64,000 nucleotides of DNA from Thiospirillum jenense. Lineage in GTDB: Bacteria; Pseudomonadota; Gammaproteobacteria; Chromatiales; Chromatiaceae. Shown piece by piece: positions 42,366 to 54,442 of this stretch. Within the stretch, counting starts at the first letter, position 1, and every line of letters starts with the position of its first letter. Location: positions 1 to 64,000 of the forward strand of contig NZ_JABVCQ010000007.1 in assembly GCF_014145225.1 (NCBI RefSeq), in the 5' to 3' direction. Made by a program: the position numbers and the translations under genes. The notes beneath the pieces were generated by a model, which was given only the letters and a program-made list of their open reading frames with translations, was not told where the DNA came from and searched no databases.

Positions 42366-44468
42366 ATGCGTATCAATGACTTTAAAGTAAGAACGAAAAT
42401 TCTATTCGGTGCATTATTACTGGTTATTATTACTGTCGTGCTGGGTGGATTGGCGCACCTGTACACAGGACAGATTGCTGGGGCGTTATTTGGCATTACG
42501 GATAATAATGCCAAAGCAGTGGAATATGCCACCGGGGTGGAACGGATGGCGCTGCAAACTATTTTAGAAGAAAAGAATTATTTGTTATTAGAACAGGACG
42601 AAATTCATCAACGTGCCGAAAATACGGTTAAACAACTGCTGGATTTTTTGGATCAGGTGGATACGTTAGCGCAGACGTACAACAATCAAGACTTATTAAA
42701 ACAATCGCACACCGCCCGTCAAGAAACCAACCGCTATGCCGACGAATATCGCAAAGGGGTTGCGGCATTAAAAACCAATCAACAGCGCGTCCAAGTGATG
42801 AATGAAAAGGGGCGCGTGGTGATTGATGCCGCGCAGCAGTTTATGGAAATTCAAGAAAATGCCTATGCGGATGTATTAACTAAAAGTCAGGCGGCGATTA
42901 ATCAGGCAGTAGCAACCTATGGTATCACTGCGCAACAATCAACAACCGATGTCAATCAATTGGATGGCTATGTGCAACGCTACATTGCCACCGTTGCTAT
43001 TCGGATGACAGCCAATCGGATTATTCGCTTGGAAAAAGAAGAGATTCGCGCTAAAGATCGGGTTGCTTGGAAACAGATGCAAGATTTATTGCCGCAATTG
43101 ATGACGCAATATGATGCGTTGGAAAAAATCAGCACCACGCAAGCCGAACATGACTTAATTAGAATTGCGCGTACAGCAACGGTTGAATATCACAAGGCGG
43201 CGGAGAATTGGATTGCCAATGATACCGAATTAGCGGCAATTCTTAAACGAATGCAAGAATACGGTGATACAGTCATTGCAGCCGCTCGGGGTGCGCAAAC
43301 AGCGGGTTATCAACAGTTAGATATTGCACGCCAATCCGCCCAGCAATTAACTCAACAAGCCCAATGGATTATTTTAGTTGCAATTGTAATTGCTACGCTT
43401 TTGGGAGTTGGAATTGCGCTGATTTTGTCTACGTTGATTACCGGACCAATTGTGATCGGCGTTGCGTTTGCTAAAGCCATTGCCGAAGGGGATTTAAGTC
43501 AAGAGTTGGATATTGACCAACATGATGAAATTGGGCAATTGGCAACCGCATTAAATCACATGGTGAGACGCTTACGGCAAATTGTCGGAGAAGTGCGCGT
43601 GGGAGCTGACAATTTATCATCGGCATCGAGTGAAGTTAGCTCGACAGCGCAGGCATTAAGTCAAGGTGCGACTGAACAAGCAAGCAGTGTTGAATCCACG
43701 ACAGCCAGTATTGAAGAATTGAATTCGTCGGTGCAGCAAAATACCGATAATGCGCGTACTACTAATGCCATTGCGCGTAATTCAGCAATTGAAGCGCGGC
43801 AAGGTGGTGAGGCGGTGGCGCGCACGGTGCAGGCCATGAAAGAGATTGCGAATAAAATTGGGATGATTGAAGAGATCGCGTATAAAACCAATTTGTTGGC
43901 ATTAAATGCGGCAATTGAAGCGGCGCGGGCGGGTGAACATGGTAAAGGCTTTACGGTCGTGGCGGCGGAAGTGCGTAAATTGGCAGAGAATAGTGGAATG
44001 ACGGCGCAGGAAATTAACCAATTGGCGACGCAAAGTTTATCTATTGCTGAGGAGGCTGGTGAAGTATTAAAAAAGATGGTGCCGAATATTGTGAAAACGG
44101 CAGATTTGGTAGAAGAAATCACGGCCGCATCGGGTGAACAAGCAACCGGTATTGGACAAATTACTGATGCGATGGGGCAATTGGATAAGGCGACACAACA
44201 GAATGCTGCATCATCAGAACAATTAGCGGCTACGGCTGAAGAATTGAGTGGACAGGCAGTGCAATTGCAAGAAACGATGGCTTTTTTTAGAATTGATTCT
44301 AATCAAACCGTTCATCCGCGGCTGCCCGCACCCATTCATCATGCCGCCCATCCGCCAACCAAAGGGAATGGAAAAGGTAACGCAATGAGTGGCAAACGCA
44401 ATGGTCGTGAGCGTATTAAAATGGAAGAGCATGATGATTTTACCGCCGGCGATTTTGAACGGTTTTAA
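42366..44468 (+). CDS. Methyl-accepting chemotaxis protein
   Basis: A 700-residue receptor. First membrane helix ([21 protein letters not shown]), a mostly helical periplasmic sensor of helical-bundle type (about 35-330), second helix ([20 protein letters not shown]), HAMP (about 355-410) and the cytoplasmic signalling hairpin with the invariant tip [40 protein letters not shown]. The end lacks a CheR/CheB pentapeptide (it ends [11 protein letters not shown]). The start at 42366 ([12 protein letters not shown]) is typical. No che genes are nearby; it could signal to flagellar or pilus-type chemosensory arrays elsewhere. Confidence 0.94.
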   Translation: MRINDFKVRTKILFGALLLVIITVVLGGLAHLYTGQIAGALFGITDNNAKAVEYATGVERMALQTILEEKNYLLLEQDEIHQRAENTVKQLLDFLDQVDTLAQTYNNQDLLKQSHTARQETNRYADEYRKGVAALKTNQQRVQVMNEKGRVVIDAAQQFMEIQENAYADVLTKSQAAINQAVATYGITAQQSTTDVNQLDGYVQRYIATVAIRMTANRIIRLEKEEIRAKDRVAWKQMQDLLPQLMTQYDALEKISTTQAEHDLIRIARTATVEYHKAAENWIANDTELAAILKRMQEYGDTVIAAARGAQTAGYQQLDIARQSAQQLTQQAQWIILVAIVIATLLGVGIALILSTLITGPIVIGVAFAKAIAEGDLSQELDIDQHDEIGQLATALNHMVRRLRQIVGEVRVGADNLSSASSEVSSTAQALSQGATEQASSVESTTASIEELNSSVQQNTDNARTTNAIARNSAIEARQGGEAVARTVQAMKEIANKIGMIEEIAYKTNLLALNAAIEAARAGEHGKGFTVVAAEVRKLAENSGMTAQEINQLATQSLSIAEEAGEVLKKMVPNIVKTADLVEEITAASGEQATGIGQITDAMGQLDKATQQNAASSEQLAATAEELSGQAVQLQETMAFFRIDSNQTVHPRLPAPIHHAAHPPTKGNGKGNAMSGKRNGRERIKMEEHDDFTAGDFERF

Positions 44469-44606
44469 GCGCCAATTAAGCGGCATTAACTGTGATGAAT
44501 CGTGTCAACTATTCATTTAATAATGTGATGACGATCAACAGCCTGGTACGCGATTTGTGCAATGAAATGGGCTGAATACTGACACAACGTCTTGAATGAG
44601 GATTAA

Positions 44607-45440
<834 letters not shown>

Positions 45441-45729
45441 CGCAATGATATTAGAAATAAAAGTTCATTGGAGTTGTGCGTTTTTAATCCTATTATGAAG
45501 GACGAGTTGGCGCATTAGTGGATTGATGCTTAACTGGCTTTTAATGACAACGAGCGATGAACTGATGCGGGTTGTGGCAATCAATATCCTTCACAATGTT
45601 TGCCATGACTGCAATGATGACTTGAAGCATGATTAAAACAAGTGCGTTCTACAATTAGCTCGCACCTAATTTATTAAAAACACTGAATCGCGCTTTTGAA
45701 TAGCGCCTAGATAATTTGAGTGATGCGTT
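45441..45729. other. 289-bp intergenic region
   Basis: AT-rich, no open frame of note, no terminator-type hairpin and no clear promoter that I can support. It presumably holds the promoter of the following regulator operon. Confidence 0.4.
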
Positions 45730-47346
45730 ATGGCGACATCTGAATTTTCAGATAAAAAATTTCTTATCGTAGATGATTTTGCCGACATGCGTTCCGTGTT
45801 GCGCAATATCTTGCGTTCAATGGAAGTGGTGCAAATTGATCTGGCGTCCAATGGTCAAGAAGCCATCTCCCGCCTAGAAAAGCGGCGTTATGATGTGATC
45901 CTATGTGATTATAATTTGGGCGAAGGTCGTGATGGTCAACAGATATTAGAAGAAGCCCGCCATCGGCAATTGATCGGGATTGATACCATCTTTATTATGA
46001 TTACGGCCGAAAACACCCGTGATATGGTCATGGCCGCGGTTGAACATACGCCGGATACTTATCTCACTAAACCGTTCACCCGTGAATTATTACAAACCCG
46101 CCTGAACAAATTATTCGGGCAAAAAGCCAATTTATCAGCCATCAATCGTCATTTGCTCGCAAAAGATTATACCGCGGCAATTACAGAAATGGATGCACTG
46201 ATTGCAAAAGCACCTAAGAACGTGTCCGAATTATTAAAATTGGAAGCGGAAATTTGCCTCTCGGCCAATCGCTATGATGATGCAATGGCGATTTATCAAG
46301 ATGTATTAAGTGAACGCGACGTGCGTTGGGCGCGCCTCGGCATTGGTAAAGTCTTGTTTTACACTAAACAATACGCGCAAGCAGAAGAAAACTTCACCAA
46401 CTTATTGGCGCTCGATAATAACTTATTAGAAGCGTATGATTATCTGGCTAGAACTCAAATGGCATTGGGTCGTTTTCAAGATGCCGAAAAAACACTCACC
46501 ACGGCGGTGCGCATTTCTCCACGGGGATTTAAGCGCCAATGTTTCCTAGCCGATGTTGCCCTGACCAATGGTAATACAGAATTAGCCGAAGTTGCTTATA
46601 CACATGCCAGCAGTATTGGGCGCCATTCCATTCATAATCACCCATCTATTATGGGCGGGCTGGCAAAGTCATTAACAGCGAATGGCAAACATCCAGAAGC
46701 ATTAAAGGTCGCTGGACAAATTCAAACAACCTTCCCCACCCATCACGAAGCGATTTTTTACGAAGCAGCGGTCACAGCAGTTATTAAAACGAATCAAGGC
46801 GAGCGTGCCGCTGCCGATGAGGCATTGAAAATTGCCGAGCAAGCAATGGGAGAATCTGGCATTGCATTATCGTCCACATTAGGTTTAGAAATGGTGAAAA
46901 CCTATTCGCAATTAGGGGCGCATGACAAGGCAAAACGCATTCTCGAAAAAACCATCGCAAATAATCATGATGACGAAGATTTTCTGACTGAAGTGAAGCA
47001 AGTCTGTCATACCGCCGGTATTGCAGAAGATGGCATTCGTACCATCCGCGAAATTCAACAAGAAATTGTTAAAACCAATAATGCCGGCGTACAGTTAATT
47101 AAACAGGGACAGTTCGATGCTGCAATCCACTTACTTGAACAAGCGGCTGATGACATGCCTGGCAATAAAACGGTCAATCTTAATGCTGCAAAAGCCTTAA
47201 TAATGAAAATGGAAAAATTAGGTCCAACTGCCGCTGAAGTACAACAGGTGCGCGGGTTTGTAGAACGTGTGCAGCGCGTGGCGCCAGATGATTGGCGATT
47301 GTCAGACGTCGTTTCTCATTTACAGAAGCTCGCTAATAAGGTTTAA
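45730..47346 (+). CDS. Response regulator receiver with TPR repeats
   Basis: A 538-residue protein. REC domain (1-130): acidic pair VDDF, phosphoacceptor Asp in VILCDYNLGEG (about 57) and Lys in DTYLTKPFTRELL. A long TPR superhelix follows (about 135-520; for example RYDDAMAIYQDVLSERD, AQAEENFTNLLALDNNLLEAYDYLA). There is no DNA-binding or enzymatic output, so it should act by binding a protein when phosphorylated. It is closely followed by a small kinase, its probable partner. This REC-TPR type occurs in gammaproteobacterial regulators of motility or stress, but the target is unknown. Confidence 0.9.
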   Translation: MATSEFSDKKFLIVDDFADMRSVLRNILRSMEVVQIDLASNGQEAISRLEKRRYDVILCDYNLGEGRDGQQILEEARHRQLIGIDTIFIMITAENTRDMVMAAVEHTPDTYLTKPFTRELLQTRLNKLFGQKANLSAINRHLLAKDYTAAITEMDALIAKAPKNVSELLKLEAEICLSANRYDDAMAIYQDVLSERDVRWARLGIGKVLFYTKQYAQAEENFTNLLALDNNLLEAYDYLARTQMALGRFQDAEKTLTTAVRISPRGFKRQCFLADVALTNGNTELAEVAYTHASSIGRHSIHNHPSIMGGLAKSLTANGKHPEALKVAGQIQTTFPTHHEAIFYEAAVTAVIKTNQGERAAADEALKIAEQAMGESGIALSSTLGLEMVKTYSQLGAHDKAKRILEKTIANNHDDEDFLTEVKQVCHTAGIAEDGIRTIREIQQEIVKTNNAGVQLIKQGQFDAAIHLLEQAADDMPGNKTVNLNAAKALIMKMEKLGPTAAEVQQVRGFVERVQRVAPDDWRLSDVVSHLQKLANKV

Positions 47347-47350
47347 GCAC

Positions 47351-48031
47351 ATGGCGATGGACTTTCCTGATATGTTGGCTTCTTCGATTCACGATATTAA
47401 AAATTCGTTGAGTCTTATTTCAAATACTCTATCCGATTTAACCACTAATGCGGATAATCATTTTGCCGATTCGCGTCAGGTCAATTTATTACAACATGAA
47501 GTACTGCGCGTGAATAATAATCTCGTGCATTTGCTGACGTTGTATAAATTAGGCAATAATGGTCTGATGATTGATATTCGGGCGCATAATGTCGAAGAAT
47601 TATTAGAGGAAGTGGTGGCAAGTAATCAAGCTGTTTGTACTGCACTCGGCATTGATCTGCGTTATCAGTGCGATCCAACGTTATCAGGGTATTTTGATTT
47701 TGAATTAATGCGCAGTGTGATTGAAAGCAGTATTGGTAATGCGCAGCGTTACGCCCGCAAGCAAATTTTGTTGACAGCCAATCACGAAGATAATTATCTA
47801 GTCATTCGTATTGAAGATGATGGCACCGGCTTCCCCGCCGCCTTATTAGAATTACCCAAAGAATCCGAATATGCAATTAGTATTATGCAGTTTTCGGGAC
47901 GTACACGCCTCGGCTTATTATTCGCTTATAAAATTGCCCAGTTACACCATGTGAATGATCGCACTGGTCATATTCAATTGCGCAATCGTCGCACTTTACC
48001 CGGCGGATGTTTTGAACTGTGGTTGCCCTAA
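47351..48031 (+). CDS. Small soluble histidine kinase
   Basis: A 226-residue protein without sensor or membrane domain. The H-box SSIHDIKNSLSLI has the phosphorylatable His near residue 14. The ATPase part has N-box GNAQRYARKQILL, G1 IRIEDDGTGFP and G2-like RTRLGLLFAYKIAQLH. ATG 47351, 4 bp after the response-regulator stop; ORFs that start earlier overlap the regulator out of frame. It most likely phosphorylates the REC-TPR partner, taking its cue from another protein. Confidence 0.88.
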   Translation: MAMDFPDMLASSIHDIKNSLSLISNTLSDLTTNADNHFADSRQVNLLQHEVLRVNNNLVHLLTLYKLGNNGLMIDIRAHNVEELLEEVVASNQAVCTALGIDLRYQCDPTLSGYFDFELMRSVIESSIGNAQRYARKQILLTANHEDNYLVIRIEDDGTGFPAALLELPKESEYAISIMQFSGRTRLGLLFAYKIAQLHHVNDRTGHIQLRNRRTLPGGCFELWLP

Positions 48032-48069
48032 TTTATTCACCCGTTAAAAAGAATGTGCTACGATCCACT

Positions 48070-49845
48070 ATGGATAGTGCGTGGCGTGTTTGTTTGATAT
48101 TTGGGTTATTAGTTGGATTATTAACCGCGCCGTTTCAGGCAATGGCTAGTGATGTACATTTGTTAATTGACGTATCCGGCAGCATGAAACAAAACGATCC
48201 AAATAATTTGCGTGTTCCCGCGTTACGCTTAGTGAGTGAATTAGCCCCTCTGAATGCGGATATGGGCGTGTGGTTATTTTCGGAACGACCAGAGGTATTG
48301 GTGCCATTCGGTAAAGTGAATGCGCGCTGGAAAACCACTGCCCGCAATCGTTTATCGCGTATTCATTCACGTGGGCAATTCACTGATATTGAAGCGGCAT
48401 TAACAACAGCAAGCGCCGGCTGGTCAGCAGCGACAGATGATGATACACGCCATATTGTGTTATTAACTGATGGATTAGTGGATGTCGCTCCGCCAGCGGC
48501 CGATCAGACAAATAATGAATTGAATGCCGCCTCACGCTCGCGTATTCTGAATAAACTATTACCTGAATTAAAACAAGCCGGTGTGAAACTGCATGTTATT
48601 GCCCTATCCGATCAAGTGGATAATGAATTGATGACAGAATTAACAGCACAAAGCGGTGGCTGGTTAGAACACGCAAAAGATGCGGCGGCATTGCAACGCG
48701 CATTTCTGCGGTTATTAGAACAGACCAGCCCGCCGATCACCGTACCAATTCAAAAGGACAATCGTTTTACAATTGATGCGAGTGTCACTGAGTTCACGCT
48801 ATTAGCATTCCGCCGTCCTGATCGCCCGATTGAATTGGTGACGCCCGCTAAAGAAACGCTGTCAGCTGACCGGCATGATAAAACCGTCGCATGGCGTAAA
48901 GAAAATGATTATGATTTAGTGACTATTAGCGCCCCGGCGACTGGAGAGTGGCAATTACAAGGCAGTCTTGATCCAGATAATCGTGTTGCGGTATTAACGG
49001 ATTTGGGGATGGAAATGACCGCCGTGCCAGTGAATATCCCGGCGCAGGCGCCAGCGTGGCCATTAAACATTTGGTTAACCGATCATGGTCAACGAGTGAC
49101 GCGCATTGATTTTTTGCAATTAGCAGCCGCCAAGGCATCATTGATTCACGCGCCGGATACTAATAAAGTTTATCCAATTAGTTTGGCATTAGACCCGCAG
49201 CAAGCGAATTATCATGCCAATGTGGCAGTTGGCAATTTGCCGGCCGGTGATTATCAATTGCAGGCACAGGTGATTGGCGGCACCTTTCAGCGTCAATTAA
49301 CTCGCCAATTGCGTATTGCCGCGGTGCCAATTGAAATCAATTATACTTTGCAATTGCCTACCGCTGCCCAACCGCAAGCAACGTTGCAAATCACGGTGAC
49401 GCTTGATCCGTCGGCGGTGTCGTCGGTGTCGGGCTATGTGCATTTGACCGCCACGACGGCGCAAGCGTCTGATTTAGTGATTAATTTTGACGGACAAACG
49501 CAGGCAACGGCGGAATATTGGCTGCCGCTGACTCAGCCGGGTGAGTATCAAGCACGGGCGCGGTTGCAGGCGATGTCGCTGGCGGGGGTGCCGCTCGCTA
49601 TTGCCCCGCCGGATCAACGGTTAACTCTTGATTTTCCAGCAGTATCCGGCGCTGATGATGCGGCAGCCAGTCGCGTTGAAGCGGTGGATTGGCCGCAGTT
49701 GGGGTTGATGGTTGGTGGCGCTAACATCTTGTTTTTAGTACTATTATGGCTAGTATTCCGCTTGACACGCCCCAAGTTGGCGACTGATGCCAATTTGACC
49801 TCAGCAACCCCGACTGGGCGGCGGTTAATTAAACGAACGAAATAA
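48070..49845 (+). CDS. Von Willebrand A-domain membrane protein (TIGR03503-like)
   Basis: A 591-residue exported protein. The signal peptide (VCLIFGLLVGLLTAPFQAMAS) is followed directly by a vWA domain with a complete MIDAS (DVSGSMKQ; later VLLTDGLVD with the Asp). A beta-rich middle with Ig-like segments follows, then a C-terminal membrane helix (LGLMVGGANILFLVLLWLVFRL, about 550-572) and basic tail. It is a periplasmic metal-dependent adhesion or scaffold module anchored in the inner membrane. The start at 48070 (MDSAWRVCLIFG) is just past the kinase gene, and the gene order suggests one operon with the regulator pair. Confidence 0.85.
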   Translation: MDSAWRVCLIFGLLVGLLTAPFQAMASDVHLLIDVSGSMKQNDPNNLRVPALRLVSELAPLNADMGVWLFSERPEVLVPFGKVNARWKTTARNRLSRIHSRGQFTDIEAALTTASAGWSAATDDDTRHIVLLTDGLVDVAPPAADQTNNELNAASRSRILNKLLPELKQAGVKLHVIALSDQVDNELMTELTAQSGGWLEHAKDAAALQRAFLRLLEQTSPPITVPIQKDNRFTIDASVTEFTLLAFRRPDRPIELVTPAKETLSADRHDKTVAWRKENDYDLVTISAPATGEWQLQGSLDPDNRVAVLTDLGMEMTAVPVNIPAQAPAWPLNIWLTDHGQRVTRIDFLQLAAAKASLIHAPDTNKVYPISLALDPQQANYHANVAVGNLPAGDYQLQAQVIGGTFQRQLTRQLRIAAVPIEINYTLQLPTAAQPQATLQITVTLDPSAVSSVSGYVHLTATTAQASDLVINFDGQTQATAEYWLPLTQPGEYQARARLQAMSLAGVPLAIAPPDQRLTLDFPAVSGADDAAASRVEAVDWPQLGLMVGGANILFLVLLWLVFRLTRPKLATDANLTSATPTGRRLIKRTK

Positions 49846-49872
49846 AAAAATTGCTGTTGGGACATCAAAACC

Positions 49873-50661
49873 ATGACAACGCTTGAATTAGCAAGCGTCA
49901 TTTTGACGAGTGAGTTTGCATTCGCAACGGTATTGATTGCGTTTTTATTACGCCGTCAACAGCGGCAAGTTCATCATGCGCAAACCGTTGAAGTGACGGC
50001 GCTGCATGAAGAATTAACCACCCATGAGCCGACGCGCCGTGAGGCGTTAATGGATATTTTTGAAACTACTTATGGATTGCGCGGGCGGGCTTTAGCGGCA
50101 CAGGTGGATGAATATCTCGGCCGTGAAAAGGCGTTTTATGAAGCGATGTTAAATGTGTATTTACGCCGCGATGGTAAACAACTCAAAGATGTGCCACAGG
50201 AATTGCTCAAGGTATTATCGCCCTGGGTTGAGATTGCGCCAACAGCAATGCGTAATGACATTGTTGGGGCATTACAAAGTGAAAATGTGCGCTTGGCTAC
50301 TGAATTAGAAACCAACCGCTACACCATTGCTAAGTTATTAGATGAATACAACGCTGCATTTCACCGTCATCAAATAGATAAGTCAGAAGAAAGTGCTTCT
50401 GTGCCACCGCCGCAAGAATTGTCCACTATTCAATCCACCGCGCCGGTGCTATCTGATGACGCTAGTGATGAGCTAGATTTTTCTTCGGAATCAATTGCCC
50501 CAACTGATGTGAATTCTGACATTGATAAATCACCGCGCCCAATGCCCGTTGCAGAGAAAGCGGAGAAAGATGATTCACGCGATGCGGATGGGTTGGCAGA
50601 TTTATTTGACTCAACCGCGCCAGTGGCGGGATCAGTACCTAAATCATCACCTACGAATTAG
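49873..50661 (+). CDS. Membrane-anchored protein of unknown function
   Basis: A 262-residue protein: one N-terminal helix (LASVILTSEFAFATVLIAFLL), then a helical region (about 30-165; REKAFYEAMLNVYLRRDGKQLKDVPQELLKVLSPWVEI), then an acidic, Ser/Pro-rich disordered tail (about 175-262). It starts 27 bp after the vWA gene and is probably in the same operon. I recognise no domain. The layout (anchor, coiled helix, acidic tail) suggests an interaction platform. Confidence 0.7.
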   Translation: MTTLELASVILTSEFAFATVLIAFLLRRQQRQVHHAQTVEVTALHEELTTHEPTRREALMDIFETTYGLRGRALAAQVDEYLGREKAFYEAMLNVYLRRDGKQLKDVPQELLKVLSPWVEIAPTAMRNDIVGALQSENVRLATELETNRYTIAKLLDEYNAAFHRHQIDKSEESASVPPPQELSTIQSTAPVLSDDASDELDFSSESIAPTDVNSDIDKSPRPMPVAEKAEKDDSRDADGLADLFDSTAPVAGSVPKSSPTN

Positions 50662-50800
50662 CATCATAGATACGCTTAATTTGGTCAATTTAATAGTGCA
50701 GTCAATTGAATTGACGCATTTTAGTTGAGTCGTTGCAATTCAGGCGGGGTGAAGTGGGCGTCACCTCGGATACATTTTAATTAAATGGAAGCGTCCCGTT

Positions 50801-51247
50801 ATGAATGATACTTTGAGTAAAATCCGTGCTAAAGCGGAACACGCATCGGATTCACAGGTCACGCAACAACAAACTCAGCAGGTGGCGGCGGCAATTCGAG
50901 CGCGAGCGGCGGCACCATTATTCGCGGCATTTAACGATATTAAAAACGAGTTTGTCCGCGTGGATTTATTAAAACAAATCTGGCCAACTGATTTTGATCG
51001 CCGTAATGATCGAGTGATTGGGTTGGTAATTGAAATCATTGGTGGCGATGCGCATCCGTGTGGATTGAAACTGCAAATCCCGGGCGGGCATCGTAGCTTT
51101 GCGGTTGAATTAGCGGCAGATGGATCAATTGCGTACACCTCCACCCGCGAGGCGCAAGGTGGCCGGCCACAATACATTACGTTTCAAAACGAAACGCAGT
51201 GGATGGAGTTCTTTTATAAAACGATGGCATATATCCTTGAAGTTTAA
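50801..51247 (+). CDS. Hypothetical protein, 148 aa
   Basis: A soluble protein with a Gln/Ala-rich helical N-terminus (about 1-45) and an alpha/beta C-terminal part (IEIIGGDAHPCGLKLQIPGGHRSFAVELAADGSIAYTSTREAQGG ... WMEFFYKTMAYILEV). Not recognised. Its start follows a 139-bp gap and has no strong Shine-Dalgarno. It precedes the protease gene with little space between. Confidence 0.65.
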   Translation: MNDTLSKIRAKAEHASDSQVTQQQTQQVAAAIRARAAAPLFAAFNDIKNEFVRVDLLKQIWPTDFDRRNDRVIGLVIEIIGGDAHPCGLKLQIPGGHRSFAVELAADGSIAYTSTREAQGGRPQYITFQNETQWMEFFYKTMAYILEV

Positions 51248-51260
51248 TTGCCATTCCATT

Positions 51261-52175
51261 TTGTTATCTCAATTAATCACTCACACGCGCTCGTTGCGAA
51301 TAATAATAACGGTGGCGGCTGTTTTATTATTGATAACACCTGCGCACCCGACAGAATCGCCGCCCACGCCGTCTGCTGCGCCCGTGCCGTTGGTGGAATC
51401 TGACCCTGATGTGTTGCGCTGGCTGCCGCCGGGTTATCCTATAACGCGAGTGCAGGTCAACGCGCAAGCCTATCCCTGGCGCTCGATTGGGCGGGTGACG
51501 ACCTACGGCGGGCAACAGTATTGCACTGGGACGCTGGTGGGCGAGCGGTTGGTGTTGACGGCGGCGCATTGCGTGTGGCGTTTGCGGCAATTTCCCTCTG
51601 AAATCAATTTCTTAGCGGGATTTCAACGCAACCAGTACGTCGCCCATGCCAAAGCCCAGCGACTGCATTTTGCGCCCAATTACGCCGGTCCACCGACCAG
51701 TCCCGCGCCGCATGACGCCAATCCTCAAGCGCTGGAGGCGGCATTTGGCGATGATTGGGCATTGGTGGAATTGGGCGAACCGATTGGTCAGCAGGTCGGT
51801 TTTCTCGACTGGTTGGCGTTGGATGAGGCGCAGGTGGCGCAACTGGGCGGTTTGGCGCAGGCACAATTTGCGATTTCGGGCTATCGCAGCGACCGAGCGT
51901 TCGTGCAAACGGTGGATCACGGCTGTCGTTTGGCGGGTTTTACGGCGGCGGGGCGCTTGATTGTGCATGATTGTCCGCTGATGCCAGGCGATTCCGGCGG
52001 GCCAATTTTGCTGGCACAGAACGGGCAATATCGAATTGTTGGCATGGACGTTGCTGGAGTACCCGATAAAACGAGCGTGGTGCCGGCGCTGCGCAATCAA
52101 CCGCGCATGAAACGGGGGTTTGCGGTGCCCATGACCAATTTAGCGGCGACCTTTGCCGCGCTGAAACAGTTTTAA
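51261..52175 (+). CDS. Exported trypsin-like (S1 family) serine protease
   Basis: About 304 residues. The hydrophobic signal (RIIITVAAVLLLITPAHP) requires a non-ATG start (TTG 51261 or TTG 51294); neither has a good ribosome-binding site. The catalytic triad is complete: His in LVLTAAHC, Asp in DDWALVEL and Ser in MPGDSGGP. Cys pairs typical of S1 proteases flank the His (YCTGTLVGERLVLTAAHC) and the Ser (HGCRLAG ... HDCPLMPG). It acts in the periplasm or outside. The inserted loop PPTSPAPHDANP is unusual. Confidence 0.85.
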   Translation: MLSQLITHTRSLRIIITVAAVLLLITPAHPTESPPTPSAAPVPLVESDPDVLRWLPPGYPITRVQVNAQAYPWRSIGRVTTYGGQQYCTGTLVGERLVLTAAHCVWRLRQFPSEINFLAGFQRNQYVAHAKAQRLHFAPNYAGPPTSPAPHDANPQALEAAFGDDWALVELGEPIGQQVGFLDWLALDEAQVAQLGGLAQAQFAISGYRSDRAFVQTVDHGCRLAGFTAAGRLIVHDCPLMPGDSGGPILLAQNGQYRIVGMDVAGVPDKTSVVPALRNQPRMKRGFAVPMTNLAATFAALKQF

Positions 52176-52421
52176 TTTAATTTTTAATAGCGGTATTTTA
52201 ATTATTAGTGATCGGTTCCACGCGCTCGCCCGAGAACAAAAACAGTTCCAGCGCAAGAGCAATTAAATCGTTTTTTATTCATTAAATGAGGTGAATAACA
52301 CACCAAGAATTGTCTTTGCAAAAACAGCGAGTTCATACCGCGCCGCCGAATGCAGCGGCAATTACCACGATGTTTTGGCAGCAATGATGCTGACCGCGCT
52401 CTTGATGAGGATTGATTGACA

Positions 52422-54287
52422 ATGACCACCACGCATGATGGTAAAAACCGTACCCGCAACGCCAAATTACTTGCTTGGGTTGATGAGATGGCGCGATTGT
52501 GTACACCCGACCGCATTTATTGGTGCGATGGCTCGCAAGAAGAATATGAGCGCATTTGTCAGCAAGCAGTTGAAAGCGGCACCTTTATTCGATTGAATCC
52601 AGACAAACGCCCGAATAGTTTTTTAGCCCGCTCGCATCCAAGTGATGTGGCGCGAGTAGAAAATCGCACCTTTATTTGTTCAGAAAAAGAAGAGGATGCT
52701 GGACCAACTAATAATTGGATGGCACCAGCGAAAATGCGGGCGCGCTTAAAAGAATTATTTAGCGGTTGTATGCGCGGCCGCACCATGTACATCATTCCGT
52801 TTAGTATGGGTCCACTCGGCTCACCAATGGCACATATCGGAATTGAAATCACCGATTCGGCTTATGTTGTCGCCAATCAACGTATTATGACGCGCATGGG
52901 TCAAGCGGCGCTCGATGTATTAGGTGAAGATGGCGAATTTGTGCCGTGTATGCACTCAGTCGGGGCGCCATTGGAAATTGGTGAACAAGATGTTCCCTGG
53001 CCCTGCACGCCAACTATTGAAGATAAATACATTACCCATTTCCCCGAAACCCGCGAGATTTGGTCATTCGGCAGCGGCTATGGCGGCAATGCGTTATTAG
53101 GCAAAAAATGTTTTGCATTGCGCATTGCATCAGTCATGGCCCGCGATCAAGGCTGGTTAGCTGAACACATGTTAATTCTCGGCGTTGAGCCCCCCAATGG
53201 CGGTGCAAAACGCTATGTCGCGGCGGCATTTCCCAGCGCCTGCGGTAAAACTAATTTCGCCATGTTAATTCCCCCAACGGGATTAGAAGGTTGGAAAGTC
53301 ACCACCGTCGGGGATGACATCGCGTGGATTAAACCTAATCCTGATGATGACACCTTTTATGGCATCAATCCCGAATACGGTTATTTCGGCGTCGCCCCCG
53401 GAACGAATGCCACGTCTAATCCCAACGCATTAGCCACCTTACGCGCCAATGTCATTTTCACCAATACCGCATTAACCGACGATGGCGATATTTGGTGGGA
53501 AGGATTAACAGATGAACCGCCGGCGCATTTAATTGATTGGCAGGGTAATGATTGGAATCCCGGTTGTGGACGCATGGCCGCGCATCCCAATTCACGTTTC
53601 ACTGCCCCGGCCGCGCAATGTCCATCTATTGACCCTGAATGGGAAAACCCGCGTGGCGTGCCAATTAGTGCCTTTTTATTTGGCGGCAGAGTGAGTAAAC
53701 ATTTTCCATTAGTTTTCCAAAGTTATAATTGGGAACATGGCGTTTATATGGCGGCGACAATGGGATCAGAAGCCACCGCGGCCGCAATTGGGCAAGCGGG
53801 AATGCGCCGCGATCCAATGGCGATGTTGCCATTCTGCGGCTACAACATGGCTGAGTATTGGAAGCATTGGTTGCGCATTGGGCGGCGCGATGCGGCCACG
53901 CCGCCGTACATCTTTCGTGTTAATTGGTTCCGCAAGAATGAACACGGGCATTTTATTTGGCCAGGATTTGGTGAAAACATGCGCGTATTGAAATGGGTTA
54001 TTGATCGCTGCGATGGGCGGGCTGGAGCAATTGAAGGGCCGCTCGGCTGGTTGCCAGCTTATGAAGATATTGATTGGACGGGGATTGATTTTCCGCGTGC
54101 AGCGTTCTTTGCCATGATGAATATTCATAAAGAAGTGGCACGGCAAGAGACGGTAGATCAGGAAGAGTTATTTACCCGATTTGGCGATCATTTGCCGCGT
54201 GAAATGGAATTGCAACGCGAATTGCAATTGGCGCGTTTGTATCATTCACCCGAGGTTTGGGATTTATCACGCGCACGGCGGCGTTAA
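52422..54287 (+). CDS. pckG: Phosphoenolpyruvate carboxykinase (GTP)
   Basis: A 621-residue GTP-dependent PEPCK. Substrate-binding and metal motifs: [21 protein letters not shown]; kinase-1 loop [12 protein letters not shown] (about 280) with the reactive Cys; GDDIAWIKP (kinase-2); [27 protein letters not shown] near the C-terminus. It converts oxaloacetate to PEP for gluconeogenesis, or runs in reverse for CO2 fixation. GTP-type enzymes are less common in gammaproteobacteria than the ATP type but occur in sulfur oxidisers. The ATG at 52422 follows GATGAGG. Confidence 0.96.
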   Translation: MTTTHDGKNRTRNAKLLAWVDEMARLCTPDRIYWCDGSQEEYERICQQAVESGTFIRLNPDKRPNSFLARSHPSDVARVENRTFICSEKEEDAGPTNNWMAPAKMRARLKELFSGCMRGRTMYIIPFSMGPLGSPMAHIGIEITDSAYVVANQRIMTRMGQAALDVLGEDGEFVPCMHSVGAPLEIGEQDVPWPCTPTIEDKYITHFPETREIWSFGSGYGGNALLGKKCFALRIASVMARDQGWLAEHMLILGVEPPNGGAKRYVAAAFPSACGKTNFAMLIPPTGLEGWKVTTVGDDIAWIKPNPDDDTFYGINPEYGYFGVAPGTNATSNPNALATLRANVIFTNTALTDDGDIWWEGLTDEPPAHLIDWQGNDWNPGCGRMAAHPNSRFTAPAAQCPSIDPEWENPRGVPISAFLFGGRVSKHFPLVFQSYNWEHGVYMAATMGSEATAAAIGQAGMRRDPMAMLPFCGYNMAEYWKHWLRIGRRDAATPPYIFRVNWFRKNEHGHFIWPGFGENMRVLKWVIDRCDGRAGAIEGPLGWLPAYEDIDWTGIDFPRAAFFAMMNIHKEVARQETVDQEELFTRFGDHLPREMELQRELQLARLYHSPEVWDLSRARRR

Positions 54288-54442
54288 TTCACGGTGATAA
54301 TCAAGCGGCGCGAAATGTTTATTCGCTATTGCGTGAAAAGTGTCGCCGCCGCTGGTTGATGCCGTTAAAATAGCAATTTAGCACTTGATAACAGATGATC
54401 GCGTCATTGCATGGTTGGGAATAGTTGTTTCGCCGTCGTATT

